64,000 nucleotides of DNA, from contig NC_089391.1 of assembly GCF_003171515.1 (NCBI RefSeq), positions 5,013,075 to 5,077,074 of the forward strand, in the 5' to 3' direction. Position 1 is the stretch's first letter. Every line of letters starts with the position of its first letter. The position numbers and the translations under genes were made by a program. Under the pieces are notes generated by a model. It was given only the letters and a program-made list of their open reading frames with translations. It did no database searches and was not told the DNA's origin. The stretch comes from Pyrenophora tritici-repentis (taxonomy: Eukaryota > Ascomycota > Dothideomycetes > Pleosporales > Pleosporaceae). This document shows, piece after piece, positions 1 to 10,668 of the stretch.

Positions 1-147
1 GACGCAGCTGCACGCAACACGGATCTACGAACGTGTGAATAGCTCCTTAGTCAATACAATACGAATCTGTACCACCACTACCGTTGTGCTTTAGAGAGCG
101 CTCTATTAGGTAGTCATACTACTACTAATAGTGCCAGCTTCTCAATA
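1..147 (+). repeat. Solo-LTR-like repeat, copy A (3' part)
   Basis: The first 147 bases match the 3' part of a roughly 235-bp repeat that recurs at 18214 and 32271. The full copies begin TGTTGAGAATACAG and end GCCAGCTTCTCAATA, so the ends carry a short inverted repeat (TTGAGAA/TTCTCAA). This copy is cut by the window edge and is the only one not interrupted by a copia element. A solo LTR of an unrelated copia-type family is the likeliest identity; a MITE is possible because no protein is encoded. Confidence 0.6.
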
Positions 148-419
148 ATATTAACATAAGTTACAAGTGAGCGATTTACTAAAGCAAACGACACAATCCA
201 CTAAAGCGCTACGGGTTCAGACTTCTATCTGCAGTGGTAGAACAGGCTTCGTGTATCTGCGTATCGTGGTTCATACAGAACGTCACCACAGAGCGCGACG
301 CAATGGGCAGATAGTGTTGAGAAGAGTGGACCATCGGCTCTGTCCAACAATATGAAGAACTCCAAAAGAACGGTAACACAACACACCTATAAGCTTTGAC
401 TATTTATAGTTGTATTTAG

Positions 420-1109
420 CTACTCACGATCTGAACTATCAAACACAATCTTGTTAACAGTGTGTACGTAGTACGGCTTTGGAATATAATGTAAAAATGC
501 CTTGCCGCAGTGCCGTATATGTAGTTCGTTATCATATCGTGCCTCAACTACCACCCCAGTGTCTTTTGATCGATATTGCTTTAACCAGTAATAGACACAG
601 TGCATAATATGCCATTCATTTGTCGTCCAGTATTGTGTGCCAGGTTCAGCACCTGAAAGATAGCCTACATCGGTAGGATTTATTGCGACGGACCCATTTG
701 CGTCTGCGAAGTAATCCCAGGCGCCCCCAGGACCTGGCCCTGCTTGATCGAATTCAGCTGTAAGCCCCTCGTCGCGGCAATGTTCCGGAAGCCAGGCTGA
801 AGCCAGTAAATCATATATACAATTGTTCGATATCGCTTCTGCCACTGAGGTTCCACAATAGCATGAGTTATCGCGTTTTGTAGAGACAATAGCGGAGTAT
901 GTGCGTCGTGTTAAGTCGACAGTGCCGTATAATGCGAGTATAATAATAACTGTTGCTGAGAAGAGACCTATAAGGCGTTTTGGTGGCCATCCTGAAGGCC
1001 TTTTTCGGTGTTTAATTTCGGAATCGTCGAATTCTTTATCCTTCTCGTTCTCAAGCAGCTCTTCAGAGCTATGTTCGCTCTCTAGTCGTCGGTATTTAGA
1101 CCACAACAT
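420..1109 (-). CDS. HxxHC-motif single-pass membrane protein (UstYa-like fold possible)
   Basis: A 229-residue protein with a charged N-terminus, one hydrophobic segment at about residues 45-62, and a Cys/His-rich outer domain. The domain starts with a CYCG motif, continues through a block with SAWLPEHCRD and FDQAGPGPGGAW, and has two HxxHC motifs (HIMHC and HIRHC). Paired HxxHC motifs after one membrane span are the hallmark of the UstYa/DUF3328 family, whose members act in the secretory path on fungal peptide and secondary metabolites. The surrounding sequence is a widespread uncharacterised fungal type, so the role is not assigned. A paralogue of about two-thirds identity by eye lies at 39911-40597 in the same orientation. 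The frame is intact despite the repeat-rich surroundings. There is no metabolic gene cluster around it. Confidence 0.72.
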   Translation of the reverse strand: MLWSKYRRLESEHSSEELLENEKDKEFDDSEIKHRKRPSGWPPKRLIGLFSATVIIILALYGTVDLTRRTYSAIVSTKRDNSCYCGTSVAEAISNNCIYDLLASAWLPEHCRDEGLTAEFDQAGPGPGGAWDYFADANGSVAINPTDVGYLSGAEPGTQYWTTNEWHIMHCVYYWLKQYRSKDTGVVVEARYDNELHIRHCGKAFLHYIPKPYYVHTVNKIVFDSSDRE

Positions 1110-1866
1110 TATTATGATTGAGTCTTGATACTAGGAAGATGTTAGGCATGAAGCTAGTAATAAAATGGAAATAATTTTAGTATACTAGACAATTCTGAAT
1201 CAAACACTAAGAGAGATGTAGAAGGTGAATTAAAGGTTAAAGGAAAATGAAAACAGAAAAACTTACACGGGACTAAGATCTTGAGAAAATGATTAAGTGG
1301 CTAATTTGTGGGTAAGGGTATAAACCAAAAATGATTCCAAGAGGCTAAGATTTCTTCGAATAACTTTGGCAAACGCAAATCTATAACTTGAGATAGAACC
1401 GTAGCGGATCGAATTAGGGCCGCAGCGGATCGAATTAGGGCCGCAGCGGATCGAATTAGGGCCGCAGCGGATCGAATTAGGGCCGCAGCGGAGTCTTGGC
1501 AATATGTCACAGCGATGGCCGATAGGAATGCGCCAAGACCCGATGGGCGCTGATTGACTGCACAAACCCTGCGAAATCTATCTGATGATACCTAACGTTA
1601 TTGATATTGGTTCTCTAGGAACATAGGTGCTACGAAGGTGTCAGATAGCAGGGTTACTCGACGTTGGCAGCAACCAATCAGCGTAGAGAGGGTCAGTGCA
1701 CCCCTCAAGAGAGCCACAAGCGCGGAGACACGATAGACAATCACACCGAACACCAACTTTTAAGGAATTTGGGACCCTTATAAAATTATACGATTTTTAC
1801 ATCATTTTAACGGCACGGCGGCCTGTAACTACCTCAGCTAAATAACCGCTTTCTGCTCTCGCGGAG
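1110..1866. other. Spacer between HxxHC gene and LINE
   Basis: AT-rich sequence without a convincing gene. It contains the 21-bp tandem array at 1401-1484. The stretch from about 1720 to 1866 probably includes the LINE 5' untranslated region, but its exact 5' boundary is not visible because no second full-length copy is present. Confidence 0.5.
1401..1484 (+). repeat. 21-bp tandem repeat, 4 units
   Basis: Four head-to-tail units of GCAGCGGATCGAATTAGGGCC, the first with one change. The core GGATCGAATTAGG also appears singly near 41728 and 42123, each time after GGGGGCTACGAC. It may come from the terminal region of an unidentified DNA transposon. Confidence 0.85.
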
Positions 1867-1875
1867 GTGGTTAGA

Positions 1876-3544
1876 ATGGCTAATGTAGAAACTCCAGAGA
1901 GGGCGCCACGGAGTGCCCAACCCCCCCATACACGATCAGAGGAGCCTGAGAGCCCTATTAATACTGACCTGCGCGGCAACAAGAGGAGGCAGCGAGCACA
2001 TACTCGTGCTGAACCTTCTATCGGTAGCACTGCGCCCACCTCCTACAATCAAGCTGTCTCTGAAGCGGTCCGCCAGCGGATTCAGGCAGCCCAAAAAGCT
2101 ACAAACCTCCACCACTCCATCATAACGGATCTAGCGACAGCTGTCGACAGATGCCTTGGGAAGTACACCGACCCAGACGGAGCCCGTGTGGCTAAGGACC
2201 TTCAACAGAAGGTGCTAAGGGCTATTAACACCTCCCTAATCACGCCCCTAATCACGCCCCAAACTCAGGGAGCGACTCTGACACTACGCACCGCTCCTGG
2301 GCGGACGTAGCTAGGACCCTGAAAAATCCAACCCCCCAGCAAGGGGGGCCGCTACGACGAAAGCGGCCACGGCTGCCCCAAAGCAGCTAGCTCAAACTCC
2401 TAGGCGACCTCTAAACACTGACAACCGTATCCTTATAGCGGTTGGAGCGGAGGCTCGGCTCCAACGGGCATCACCATTTGCGGCCCGCATGGCTATTGTA
2501 AAGGCGATTAAGGAAATTACCCCCTCCGACATACCTACGGCAAAACATATCAAGACTGGCTGGGCGATTACGCCCCGCAACGACAAAATCAAGGCCCTGC
2601 TTATGGGGCAGGAGAATCGCGAACTCATGATCCGAGCGGTAGAGGGCGAGAGCGCAAGACTACCTGAACGATGGGTGAACTATGCAGTCCAGGGCGTAGA
2701 AAGCTCATACCGCACTATCACAGGGGAAAGTATACCCACCACAATAGACGATATAGTCAGCGAAGCTCTGTCCCAGACAGGGATCGAACCGGCGAGCTGC
2801 CGGCCCTCCAGACATGGACCCACGGAGGGAAGGACAACCTGGATTATATCTTTCACCAGACCCGTACGATCGTTTCGCCTATTTGGGACGGGCGACTACG
2901 CGCACGAGATAAAGAAGAACTCACCTGCAATGCTGCACGACCCAGGCTGCCTAGGGTACTGCAAAACCAGCCGCTGCACAAGGCCAGCCCGCTGCACGAC
3001 ATGCAGCAAAACAACGGCAACTCACCAGGGACCACACGGAGAACAATGCAAAGACACACCAAAGTGCGCCAACTGCCACGGCCCATTTCCAGCAACCCAC
3101 GACAAGTGCCCAGCAGCCCCAACGAGGGTGAACGGCCGACTCATCCAACCCACAAAGGGGGAACTAAAAGTCATTAGGGAAGCGGGTGACCGTGCTTCTG
3201 AGGCAATGCAGCCAGCTAGAGGAAGACAGACAGGTAGCACGGTCGAAACCTCCATTGAAATCACGGACGGCGACATAGCTAATACTACTGAGCCTGTGGG
3301 AACACCTACGGACGCAAGTAAAAGAAGCCGACAAGACGTAAACAACCTAAACACAGCCACTGTTAGAGAGCCCGCAACCACCCTAGGGACTAGGAGGTCT
3401 AAGAGAACAGCTGCAACTACGCAAGACCTCAACCTAGCGCGAATGTCTGCTAGAAGCGTGCAGCCTAGCACCGCTGACCAAGACCCTAATACGTCATCGT
3501 CTGAGCACGCTGACACTGAAATGAGCCTCGGATCTAGTGCGTAA
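1876..3544 (+). pseudogene. LINE ORF1, nucleic-acid-binding protein (two frameshifts)
   Basis: Chaperone-like RNA-binding protein of the LINE particle. The first good start is the ATG at 1876. The frame is kept to about 2257, then continues one base back (a block containing HRSWADVARTLKNP), and shifts one base back again in the C6/G6 runs at 2332-2348. From there it is open to the TAA at 3542. The C-terminal half has a basic segment and Cys-rich zinc knuckles (around 2945-3110, with CTTC and CANC motifs spaced with His), followed by a polar acidic tail. Both breaks are one-base losses. The stop overlaps the ORF2 start in TAATG at 3542-3546. Family assignment rests on the position before the endonuclease and on the knuckles. 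Confidence 0.8.
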
Positions 3545-3546
3545 TG
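3542..3546 (+). promoter_or_regulatory. TAATG stop-start overlap between LINE ORFs
   Basis: The ORF1 stop TAA (3542-3544) and the ORF2 ATG (3544-3546) share one base. Such overlaps are known to couple ORF2 translation to ORF1 termination in some LINEs, for example SART1. Coupling here is inferred from the sequence arrangement. Confidence 0.7.
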
Positions 3547-4391
3547 AGGGCACAACCCGCAAATTCACCCGGCGAAACCACGCCACACCGACACAGACAA
3601 ATGCAGGTATGCTGGGTGAATGTGGCCAGAAGCTCGCCTTGCCACATTACAGCCTTAGAACGTGCATGGGAAGCAGACATAGACATAGTATGCATCCAAG
3701 AACCCTTTACTCTCACTGGAACCCGGACCTCTACACACCCAGGATTCCATATGATATCGCCAGTGATAAGCTGGAACAACCCCACAACGTGGGGAACTGA
3801 CCGACCACGGGTGCTCACCTATACCCGTAAGAGCCCAAATATAAGGGCTACTCTTATACACCCACGCATCAGCCGGGATGTGCTATGGATCGAGGCCAAC
3901 GGCTACCGCATATTGAATGTTTATAGGCAGCCACAGAATGACTCGACATTTCAATACCTCACAGCTTTAACGCCACCCCGTAACTGCCTTATAGGGGGTG
4001 ACTTAAACGCCCGCCATGAACTTTTTGAGCCCGGCTCCACGTCGGCCAATAGGGGGGCAGAGATCGCCCGCTGGGCCACTCAGAACGACATACCCTACAT
4101 CGGCGAGGCAGGTAACCCAACACATCGGGCGGGACACGTGCTAGACGTATCCTTCTCAAATATACCCTTCGCTAGAACGACAGTCCGCGAAGATATGTAT
4201 ACAGGGTCAGACCATTTCACCCTAGTGACTGTCCTTCCAAGCCGAGGGAGAGCGGTGCTAGAACAGCATCACTACCGGGTCCACGAGAGAAACATAGATA
4301 GGTTTGCCGGGCTAGTTCAACTCTACACAGTAGGCGTACAGCCAATTAGCAATAGCGCCCCAGCGGACGTAATCGACGCAAGCATAGCTAG

Positions 4392-4553
4392 CACAGTCCG
4401 CAACAATCAATTAAGTGGGTCCTAGAAGGTTCAGATTGGATTGATTGATTACCGCTTTAAGCCTAGTAGTTACCTATAGGAGTTTAAGCCCTACCTAGAT
4501 AGGTAAGTGGGTCTAGGAGAGTGACCGGATTGAATTGATTGTTGCGGAGTCTA
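4392..4553 (+). mobile_element. 162-bp hAT-type MITE in LINE endonuclease-RT linker
   Basis: Starts CACAGTCCGCAACAATC and ends GATTGTTGCGGAGTCTA, with inverted ends. It is flanked by the 8-bp duplication ATAGCTAG (4384-4391 and 4554-4561). An 8-bp duplication is the mark of hAT integration. It carries no ORF. Near-identical 162-bp copies sit at 22652, 33582 and 43544. The insertion shifts the ORF2 frame. Confidence 0.9.
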
Positions 4554-4984
4554 ATAGCTAGAATCACCCAAGCTATAGGAGATGCAATGCACGCGGCGGG
4601 AACACCAAATAGAGAAAAAGGCCACTCCGCCCCATGGTGGACAGAGGACTGTAGAGTGGCGTATAAGCGGCATATCCAGGAAAAGTCGGACTATGGCCAA
4701 TCCCCCTCAGAAGCCACCCGTGCGTTCCTAGCTACGGTACGAAAAGCCAAGAGAACGTACTGGCAGCAGCGCATAGACGGCTGTAATAACGACAAAGATC
4801 TATACAAGCTAGTAGGCTGGCATAAACTATCATTCGACCAACGGGACACCCCACTTGTAATCGAAGGTAGGACAATCACAGCACCACTCGAGAAAGCTGA
4901 GGCACTTAGAGAGGCAATCCTCGACCGTTTTTCGGCGGAGGACGACCTCCTAGAACCACCGCCTCTTGACAACGACCCGCAAAC

Positions 4985-5112
4985 CAGACTCCGCAACAAT
5001 CAATCGGATCGGCATGATTGATTCCTATCTAGGTTAAAGGCTGCCTAATGAAGTAATTCTTTAACCTATATAGGAATCAATCATGTCAATCGATTGATTG
5101 TTGCGGAGTCTG
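4985..5112 (+). mobile_element. 128-bp hAT-type MITE in LINE ORF2
   Basis: Starts CAGACTCCGCAACAATCAAT, ends with its reverse complement, and is flanked by the 8-bp duplication CCGCAAAC (4977-4984 and 5113-5120). Almost the whole element folds on itself, because CCTATCTAGGTTAAAG pairs with CTTTAACCTATATAGG around a short loop. It shares the TIR core CCGCAACAATCAAT with the 162-bp family. A second copy lies at 57826. Confidence 0.9.
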
Positions 5113-5149
5113 CCGCAAACCACGCCACTACCATGGGACACATACATAT

Positions 5150-5361
5150 TGTGGTAGAGGGATAGCCTCAATAGTCAGAAGAGAGGCTGCCGACCCGCAA
5201 TCGGTAGAGAGTAGAGAACAAGAAGGTATCCGAACAATAAACGGTAGTATTAAGAATGGTGTACGATAACTGTCGAGCTCCTCTACGCGGAGTCGTCCTA
5301 AAATACTCAACCCTAGCGCCGATTACCTAACGCCGAACACGTGACAAGCTACTACACCACA
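5150..5361 (-). repeat. Gypsy-3 3' LTR
   Basis: 212-bp terminal repeat that begins TGTGGTAG and ends CTACACCACA on the plus strand. It matches 12725-12936 base for base as far as I can see. In the element's own sense this is the downstream LTR. Confidence 0.92.
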
Positions 5362-5689
5362 TTTTCCTCCCAGCCTCCAGCTTGGTCCCCTCAAGCTGCC
5401 GAATGCCTCTCAAAACTATCCGACCCGCTTTCGACGACTCCTCCGACTGTCTCGCGATGCCTGCCGCAACCTGCAACCATGCTGCCTTCCTGACAAACAC
5501 TCGCGTTTGCTCCTCCACCTCCGAAGCGCTCTTAACCAGTCCAGGCCAGAGGTTCTTGTTGAAAGTCCCTCCGCAAGCCCACCGCTGCCTTCAACTGCTC
5601 TCTCACCTTACAACCACGGCAGCGATCGCCTCTCTTCTTCCCCAATAGCTGCTCGGTGATGCTAACCTCCCCAGCCTCTTCTGTCTCCC

Positions 5690-8600
5690 TTACTCTGTAT
5701 CGCTGTCCCCGCGCGCTATCCGGAGGCGCCGGCTTTGCCCTCCCCTTCTTGAACCTTCCACGATATTTCCTCGGTTTATCCCTCCGACTATCGTTCGCCT
5801 GTCTTGCTCTCCTTCGCGGTCCTCCCCAGCCTGAACATCTCTTGTCTGGTCAGCTCTTGGCGTCGCTTGCCTTTGTCTTGGCGCCGTAGGCCTTGCCATT
5901 GGCAATCTCTCGGTCTCGGGATACAACCGCAAGCGCCCTCGCAGCAGGCTATCTTCTAGCTCCTCCGGCAGTTCTTCGAATTTCTTTAGGCGATCAGCCC
6001 GAGTTGTATTCGGAAAAGCAACCTCATTTAGATCCTCTAGCCGGTAGTACCCTTTATCTGCCTGCGCCTCCCGAACTCTGTATGGACCTCTCCACCTGTC
6101 ATCGAGCTTCCTATCCGAGCTCTTGTCGATGGACTTAATCGCGTCCCAAACTAAAACTAGGTCTCCTACTTGAAAGGGCTTCGGCACGTCCTTCTTAGCG
6201 TTGCGGCTCTCCACAGCTTCTCTCCGAAGTCTTCTCGTACGTTGGACTGCTTCTTCCAGGTTCTCTCTGCGGAATTGCAGCTGCGTAGCTCTCACCGCAA
6301 GAAGATCGGCATGGCTCCGAACTTCGCTCCACGGTAGGCTTTGCCACGTTGGCACTACAAGTTCAATCGGAAGGACCGGATTTTGACCAAGCACCAACTG
6401 CGCAGGTGAGAACCCGAGCGGTCTTCGTAGCGACACTCTCTCGGCCCACGTTATTGCTGACAAGTTGTCTATCCACAAGCCCGGCATCTTTGCCAGCCCA
6501 TGGATAAAGCCTTGATGACCTCTTTCGATAAGCCCTTGCGCGCGCGAGTTATACGCGGAGGCTTGAACCCGGTGAATACCAAAGAGCGTAGCCAGCGACT
6601 GGACTACTGACTTGTTCTCGGTTCCGCCGTCTACCGAAATCCTTTCGGGCACACCCCAACGACAGCAGATCTCTTCAAAGATAAACTTCGCAACTGAATC
6701 GGAACTTGCTGTCGAGAGCGCACGAGTCTCTGGCCAGCCCGAAAGATACTCTCTTGCAACTAGCAGGTAGGTCCTGCCGCGTACCCTCGGCATGTGCGTA
6801 ATGTCGACTGTCCACCAAGACCACATTGCCCGAGAGTATGTCGAGTTAAGCTCTGCTTCTTTCCGAGTGCCTCTCATCGTCTGGCAGACCTTGCAAGGCC
6901 CGAGCTGCTTCGCTACCTGTCTGTACATGCCGTCCCACCAATACCGCTGACATACAGCTCCGAACGTCGTCTGGATCCCTTTATGGCCTAACCGCTCGTG
7001 GATTTCCTGGATTAACGCTGCCTGTAGGTCTTCTCCGTCTACCACTCGGCGGACTGGCATAGCCTTGGTAGCTTTCCTAAACAGGTGTCGGTCTCGCACG
7101 AAGAAGCGCGCCGCATTCTTTGTCCACTTTCGCCGTTCTTGACCCCGAAGCCCATCTGGTCTCTTCAACGTCCGCAGGAACACCGCAATCTCCTCCGACT
7201 TCTCATCGTACTCCTCTGTGAGCAGCTTCCCAATCGTCTCTTCAGTAGCCATAACTAAATTTATCTCCTCATACCTGTTTAGCACCCGATCGATAAACGG
7301 CTCTAGGTCATCCTCGTCTTCCTTTGGCGGCGTCCACCCCTCAGGCTGCGGATACCTCGATAGAGCATCGGGGATAACATTCTTCTTTCCTGGCACGTGG
7401 ACAATCTCGAATTCCCACTGAAGGATAGTCGCAAGCCACCTATTCATCACAGAGCCTGGCAAATCTGGAGACGACCGATTGAGCTGCGCAATTAGCACCT
7501 TTGCGTCTGTTTCCACTCGGAAGGGGTGTCCATAAAGGTGGACCTGAAAGACCTTCAGCGCCCAAACAAGCGCTTTACACTCGAGCTTTGTGGAGTGGAG
7601 CTTCGACTCTGCTTCGGACCACAGCGTGCTTTCAAACCTTATTGTGTGGCGACGGCCATCCGGACCAACTTGCTCCAAGTGAGCCCCTGCCCCGCGAACT
7701 GAGGCGTCCACGCCGACAATCAAAAGACCGCCCCGATAGTTAATCGCCACAAGCGCTGGCGGAGAGGTAATCGCTTCCTTCAGAATCTTCATCGCATGCC
7801 TCTGCTCGTCTCCCCAAATCCACCTAGCGTCCTTTCGAAGGAGCACGAAGAGCGGCTCTGCTTTCAGCGAGAAACAAAAGATCCATTGCCGATAGTAGAC
7901 AACGATGCCAACAAACTGTCGGACCTCTTTTACGGTTCGGCACTCCGGCCACTCAAGGATCTTTCGGACCTTATCCTTCGCAGGATGGCGACCGTCCTTG
8001 TCAACTTCATACCCTACAATAGCCATTCGGGGAACTCCCCACCACGACTTCTTTCCTGAGACTGTGGCCTCGGCCCGAGCGATGTCCGTAAGGACCTTAT
8101 CCATCTGCAAAGCATGTTCGAGAACAAACCGACGCACACCATCGAAAGCTTCCTCTCCTCCGTAGTCGTCTCGAGGCCCTGCCACTACAATGTCATCTAC
8201 AAAAGGCGCTGTCTCCGGAAGGTGATCGTGGAGGATCTTCATCACCGCCCGAACAAAGACCGCCACAGAGTTTGTCGCGCCCATCGGGAGCGTGCACTGT
8301 CGGTATAGTCCGTTTGGCGTCTGAAAGGCTGTCATGTCCCTACTAGACGTGTGCAATGGTATCTGGTCATAACCCGAAAACAGATCAAACAGAGCGTAAG
8401 TCCTCCTGTTTGCGAACCTCTCCGAGAACTCATCAGCAGATGGCGGGATATAGGCGTCCCTTAAAGTCACGGCGTTGTATCGTACAGCATTGTTAATGAA
8501 CCGAAAGTCCTCTGGTTTAACTGGTCGCTCAATCTTCGGAACAAGAAAGTACTTATTGCGGTACTGCCCGTCGCCATGCTCGAATGTCCCTCGTTCTGCC

Positions 8601-9016
8601 CGTACGTCCACCATCGCGTTCACAATCGGCACAAGCTTCTTTGGTAACGGAAAGTTCTTCTCTTGCCACGCGGTGTGCGGAATAGTCCGAATCTTGTACG
8701 GAGGCTGTACATCTTCGTGGATTTGCGACATGTGCTGAAACTCCCACGCCAGCGCATCCTCTCGCTGGAACATAAGCTGTTGGATTAAGTGAACCTCATT
8801 CGGACGGAGATCTTCGCCAATATTCATCTTTCGAAGACGCTCCGGGTTTAACCGATGCCCTCTCGGAAACGTTGCTGTACGGACATAGAAAAGGTGATCA
8901 AATGGGCCAATGTCCGGTCCTCTGAGTGCTATTCGAGCGGCTTGACGAGCTATTGCGCGCTCCTTCCAGTCCTTACGCCCGAGATCCATCGGTGCGTCTT
9001 CTCTCGGTATGTCCAC
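5690..9016 (-). CDS. Gypsy-3 Pol: reverse transcriptase, RNase H, integrase
   Basis: An open frame of 1108 residues that copies the element RNA and integrates the DNA. The reverse transcriptase has FDLFSGYDQIPL and the catalytic box FVDDIVVAG, with Phe where YxDD is usual. RNase H has GVDASVRGAGAH. The integrase zinc domain has HERLGHKG and CKVCQ, and its core has the acidic residues in VDITHMPRV, SVDGGTENK and GLIERGHQG. A GPYRVR module and a basic Arg/Gln-rich tail follow. The true polyprotein probably enters from upstream: a 74-residue frame at 9055-9279 links protease to Pol, joined by one-base shifts near 9306 and at the C4 run 9061-9064. The reported start is a GTG and not a real initiation site. 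Confidence 0.88.
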   Translation of the reverse strand: MDIPREDAPMDLGRKDWKERAIARQAARIALRGPDIGPFDHLFYVRTATFPRGHRLNPERLRKMNIGEDLRPNEVHLIQQLMFQREDALAWEFQHMSQIHEDVQPPYKIRTIPHTAWQEKNFPLPKKLVPIVNAMVDVRAERGTFEHGDGQYRNKYFLVPKIERPVKPEDFRFINNAVRYNAVTLRDAYIPPSADEFSERFANRRTYALFDLFSGYDQIPLHTSSRDMTAFQTPNGLYRQCTLPMGATNSVAVFVRAVMKILHDHLPETAPFVDDIVVAGPRDDYGGEEAFDGVRRFVLEHALQMDKVLTDIARAEATVSGKKSWWGVPRMAIVGYEVDKDGRHPAKDKVRKILEWPECRTVKEVRQFVGIVVYYRQWIFCFSLKAEPLFVLLRKDARWIWGDEQRHAMKILKEAITSPPALVAINYRGGLLIVGVDASVRGAGAHLEQVGPDGRRHTIRFESTLWSEAESKLHSTKLECKALVWALKVFQVHLYGHPFRVETDAKVLIAQLNRSSPDLPGSVMNRWLATILQWEFEIVHVPGKKNVIPDALSRYPQPEGWTPPKEDEDDLEPFIDRVLNRYEEINLVMATEETIGKLLTEEYDEKSEEIAVFLRTLKRPDGLRGQERRKWTKNAARFFVRDRHLFRKATKAMPVRRVVDGEDLQAALIQEIHERLGHKGIQTTFGAVCQRYWWDGMYRQVAKQLGPCKVCQTMRGTRKEAELNSTYSRAMWSWWTVDITHMPRVRGRTYLLVAREYLSGWPETRALSTASSDSVAKFIFEEICCRWGVPERISVDGGTENKSVVQSLATLFGIHRVQASAYNSRAQGLIERGHQGFIHGLAKMPGLWIDNLSAITWAERVSLRRPLGFSPAQLVLGQNPVLPIELVVPTWQSLPWSEVRSHADLLAVRATQLQFRRENLEEAVQRTRRLRREAVESRNAKKDVPKPFQVGDLVLVWDAIKSIDKSSDRKLDDRWRGPYRVREAQADKGYYRLEDLNEVAFPNTTRADRLKKFEELPEELEDSLLRGRLRLYPETERLPMARPTAPRQRQATPRADQTRDVQAGEDREGEQDRRTIVGGINRGNIVEGSRRGGQSRRLRIARGDSDTE

Positions 9017-9299
9017 AGGCTTTACTTTATCGGCGACTCTCTTGTACAGGGTATTTACTTCCCCGATAACCTGTCACGCGACAGACGAAACTGCTGCCTT
9101 ACTATCTCCTCGAAGGACCTCTGCTCCTCCGCTGACAACACCTGCCCCGACTTTCCCCCTTCCCGGCGGTCCAGCTCTTCCCCGAACAACCATCTGTACT
9201 CAGGCATGCGCGCAAACCAGCGCGCTACCCGCATGTCACTCGGTATAAGTTCTGGGCAATACTCCTCCGCCGAGCACACTTCCCCAGTAAGCGCGCTCG

Positions 9300-10403
9300 C
9301 TATCCTTTTCCCTGATGCTCAATCGACGCCGCGTTGGCTGTAGGCGCTGGGTCACACCCTATAAAAGAAACTTCACGCCGACCGTCCATCGACTTGATGT
9401 AGCAAAGTGTCCGACCAACAGTGTCGAACTGTATCTGGAGACGCGCCGTTGCGCACCATGGTGTCCCAAGAAGAATTGCTCTCCGTAAACGTCTCACAAT
9501 CCGAAAGTGCGTTGGCACTATAATCCCTCCAACTGCAATTGGAACCGAATAAGCTGTGCCTACAAAGGGGTCCATCCCTCCATCGGCGGTTATCATGCCC
9601 TGCTGCAATTCGGGAGGCAGACCCGACTGATCTAGCTCAGTAATGTAGACATTCAGCGCTCTCGCTGTCGAAAGCCGCATAACGTTCAGCTGCGAGCCCG
9701 TGTCAATAAGCGCTCGACCCATACCACCGTGGAGAGACACCCAGCATGTCGGCAACTGTCCTTTCACCGAATACTGCTGCTGCTGTAACTCGCCCTTTAG
9801 TCGCGCTTCGGAGGGCATTCTCGATTGCGCTTCGACGTAGCCGTCTTCCTCGTCACTAATCTCGTAGTTTTGGAAATCGTGGAGCTCATTGGCTTCCCCG
9901 ACTCCCACTCGGTCAATTTTTCGGCTGCGATCCATCTTCGGACACAGCTGCGTCAGAATACCTTTCGTAATAACCTCCGGTTGAGAGCTCTCAGTCTCCA
10001 CCACACAAGTATCTCCAGAACCCCAGTCATATAATCGCTGGACTGCCTCTTCTATCGAACCATCTTCATCACTATCAGCTTTTTCGTCATCAGATTTATT
10101 ATTATTAGCTTGTTGGATCTCCATTGTCTCTCCTGAGCGCGTTTCGTCAACCTGAAAGTGCACACGCGGCCTACGCGCTTCCTCGAGTGCTTTGGTCACT
10201 GCCGCAGCTACTTCGGGAGACGCTAATAAATCGAGCTGCCGGATCCCGCGGACTTCCTGGTTTAACATTGCCTTTGCAAGTACCGTCGGTGCTGTGTTCT
10301 GGGCCATCGCCGCAAGGTCTTCGGTCGTCGGTATGGTCACAGGTGCGAAGGCTCGAGAGGCTTTCGGAACAGGCGCTGGTGCAGGTATAACATCGTAGTC
10401 CAC
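9300..10403 (-). pseudogene. Gypsy-3 aspartic protease segment
   Basis: A 367-residue frame that cleaves the element polyprotein. The active-site motif is LIDTGSQLNVM, preceded by a long acidic linker (DDEKADSDEDGSIEE) and followed by the substrate-flap region and a TPWCATARL motif. It sits between gag and Pol and is out of frame with both by single bases. Upstream the connection runs through a short frame at about 10405-10690 with a shift in the CT-rich stretch near 10410-10425. Downstream it shifts in the T4 run at 9306-9309. Read across these shifts, gag, protease and Pol form one continuous polyprotein. Confidence 0.8.
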
Positions 10404-10668
10404 TGTGGCGCTCCGACTGTCTCTCTCCGCGTCCCGTTGCTTATCGGAGTGTCAAGACGTTGTTGAACCTGAGTTTCAGGCACCTGGGAGTCGTCGATCT
10501 CTACTTGGGCTCTATGCCTTAGCACCTCTGGCTCCTCTTCGACGTCCATGTCTTCATAGCTGCTCGCGGTCCGACTGCTCTTCATCCGAGGCATGCCTGG
10601 CTTCTTACCAAGGCGAGCTTCACGCTCCCGCTGTTCTTTCGCCAGTCGACCAGCCTTCGTGCGCCCAT

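Noticed and set aside
1401..1484. CRISPR-like array
   Set aside because: The units are directly adjacent without unique spacers and the genome is eukaryotic; it is a plain tandem repeat.
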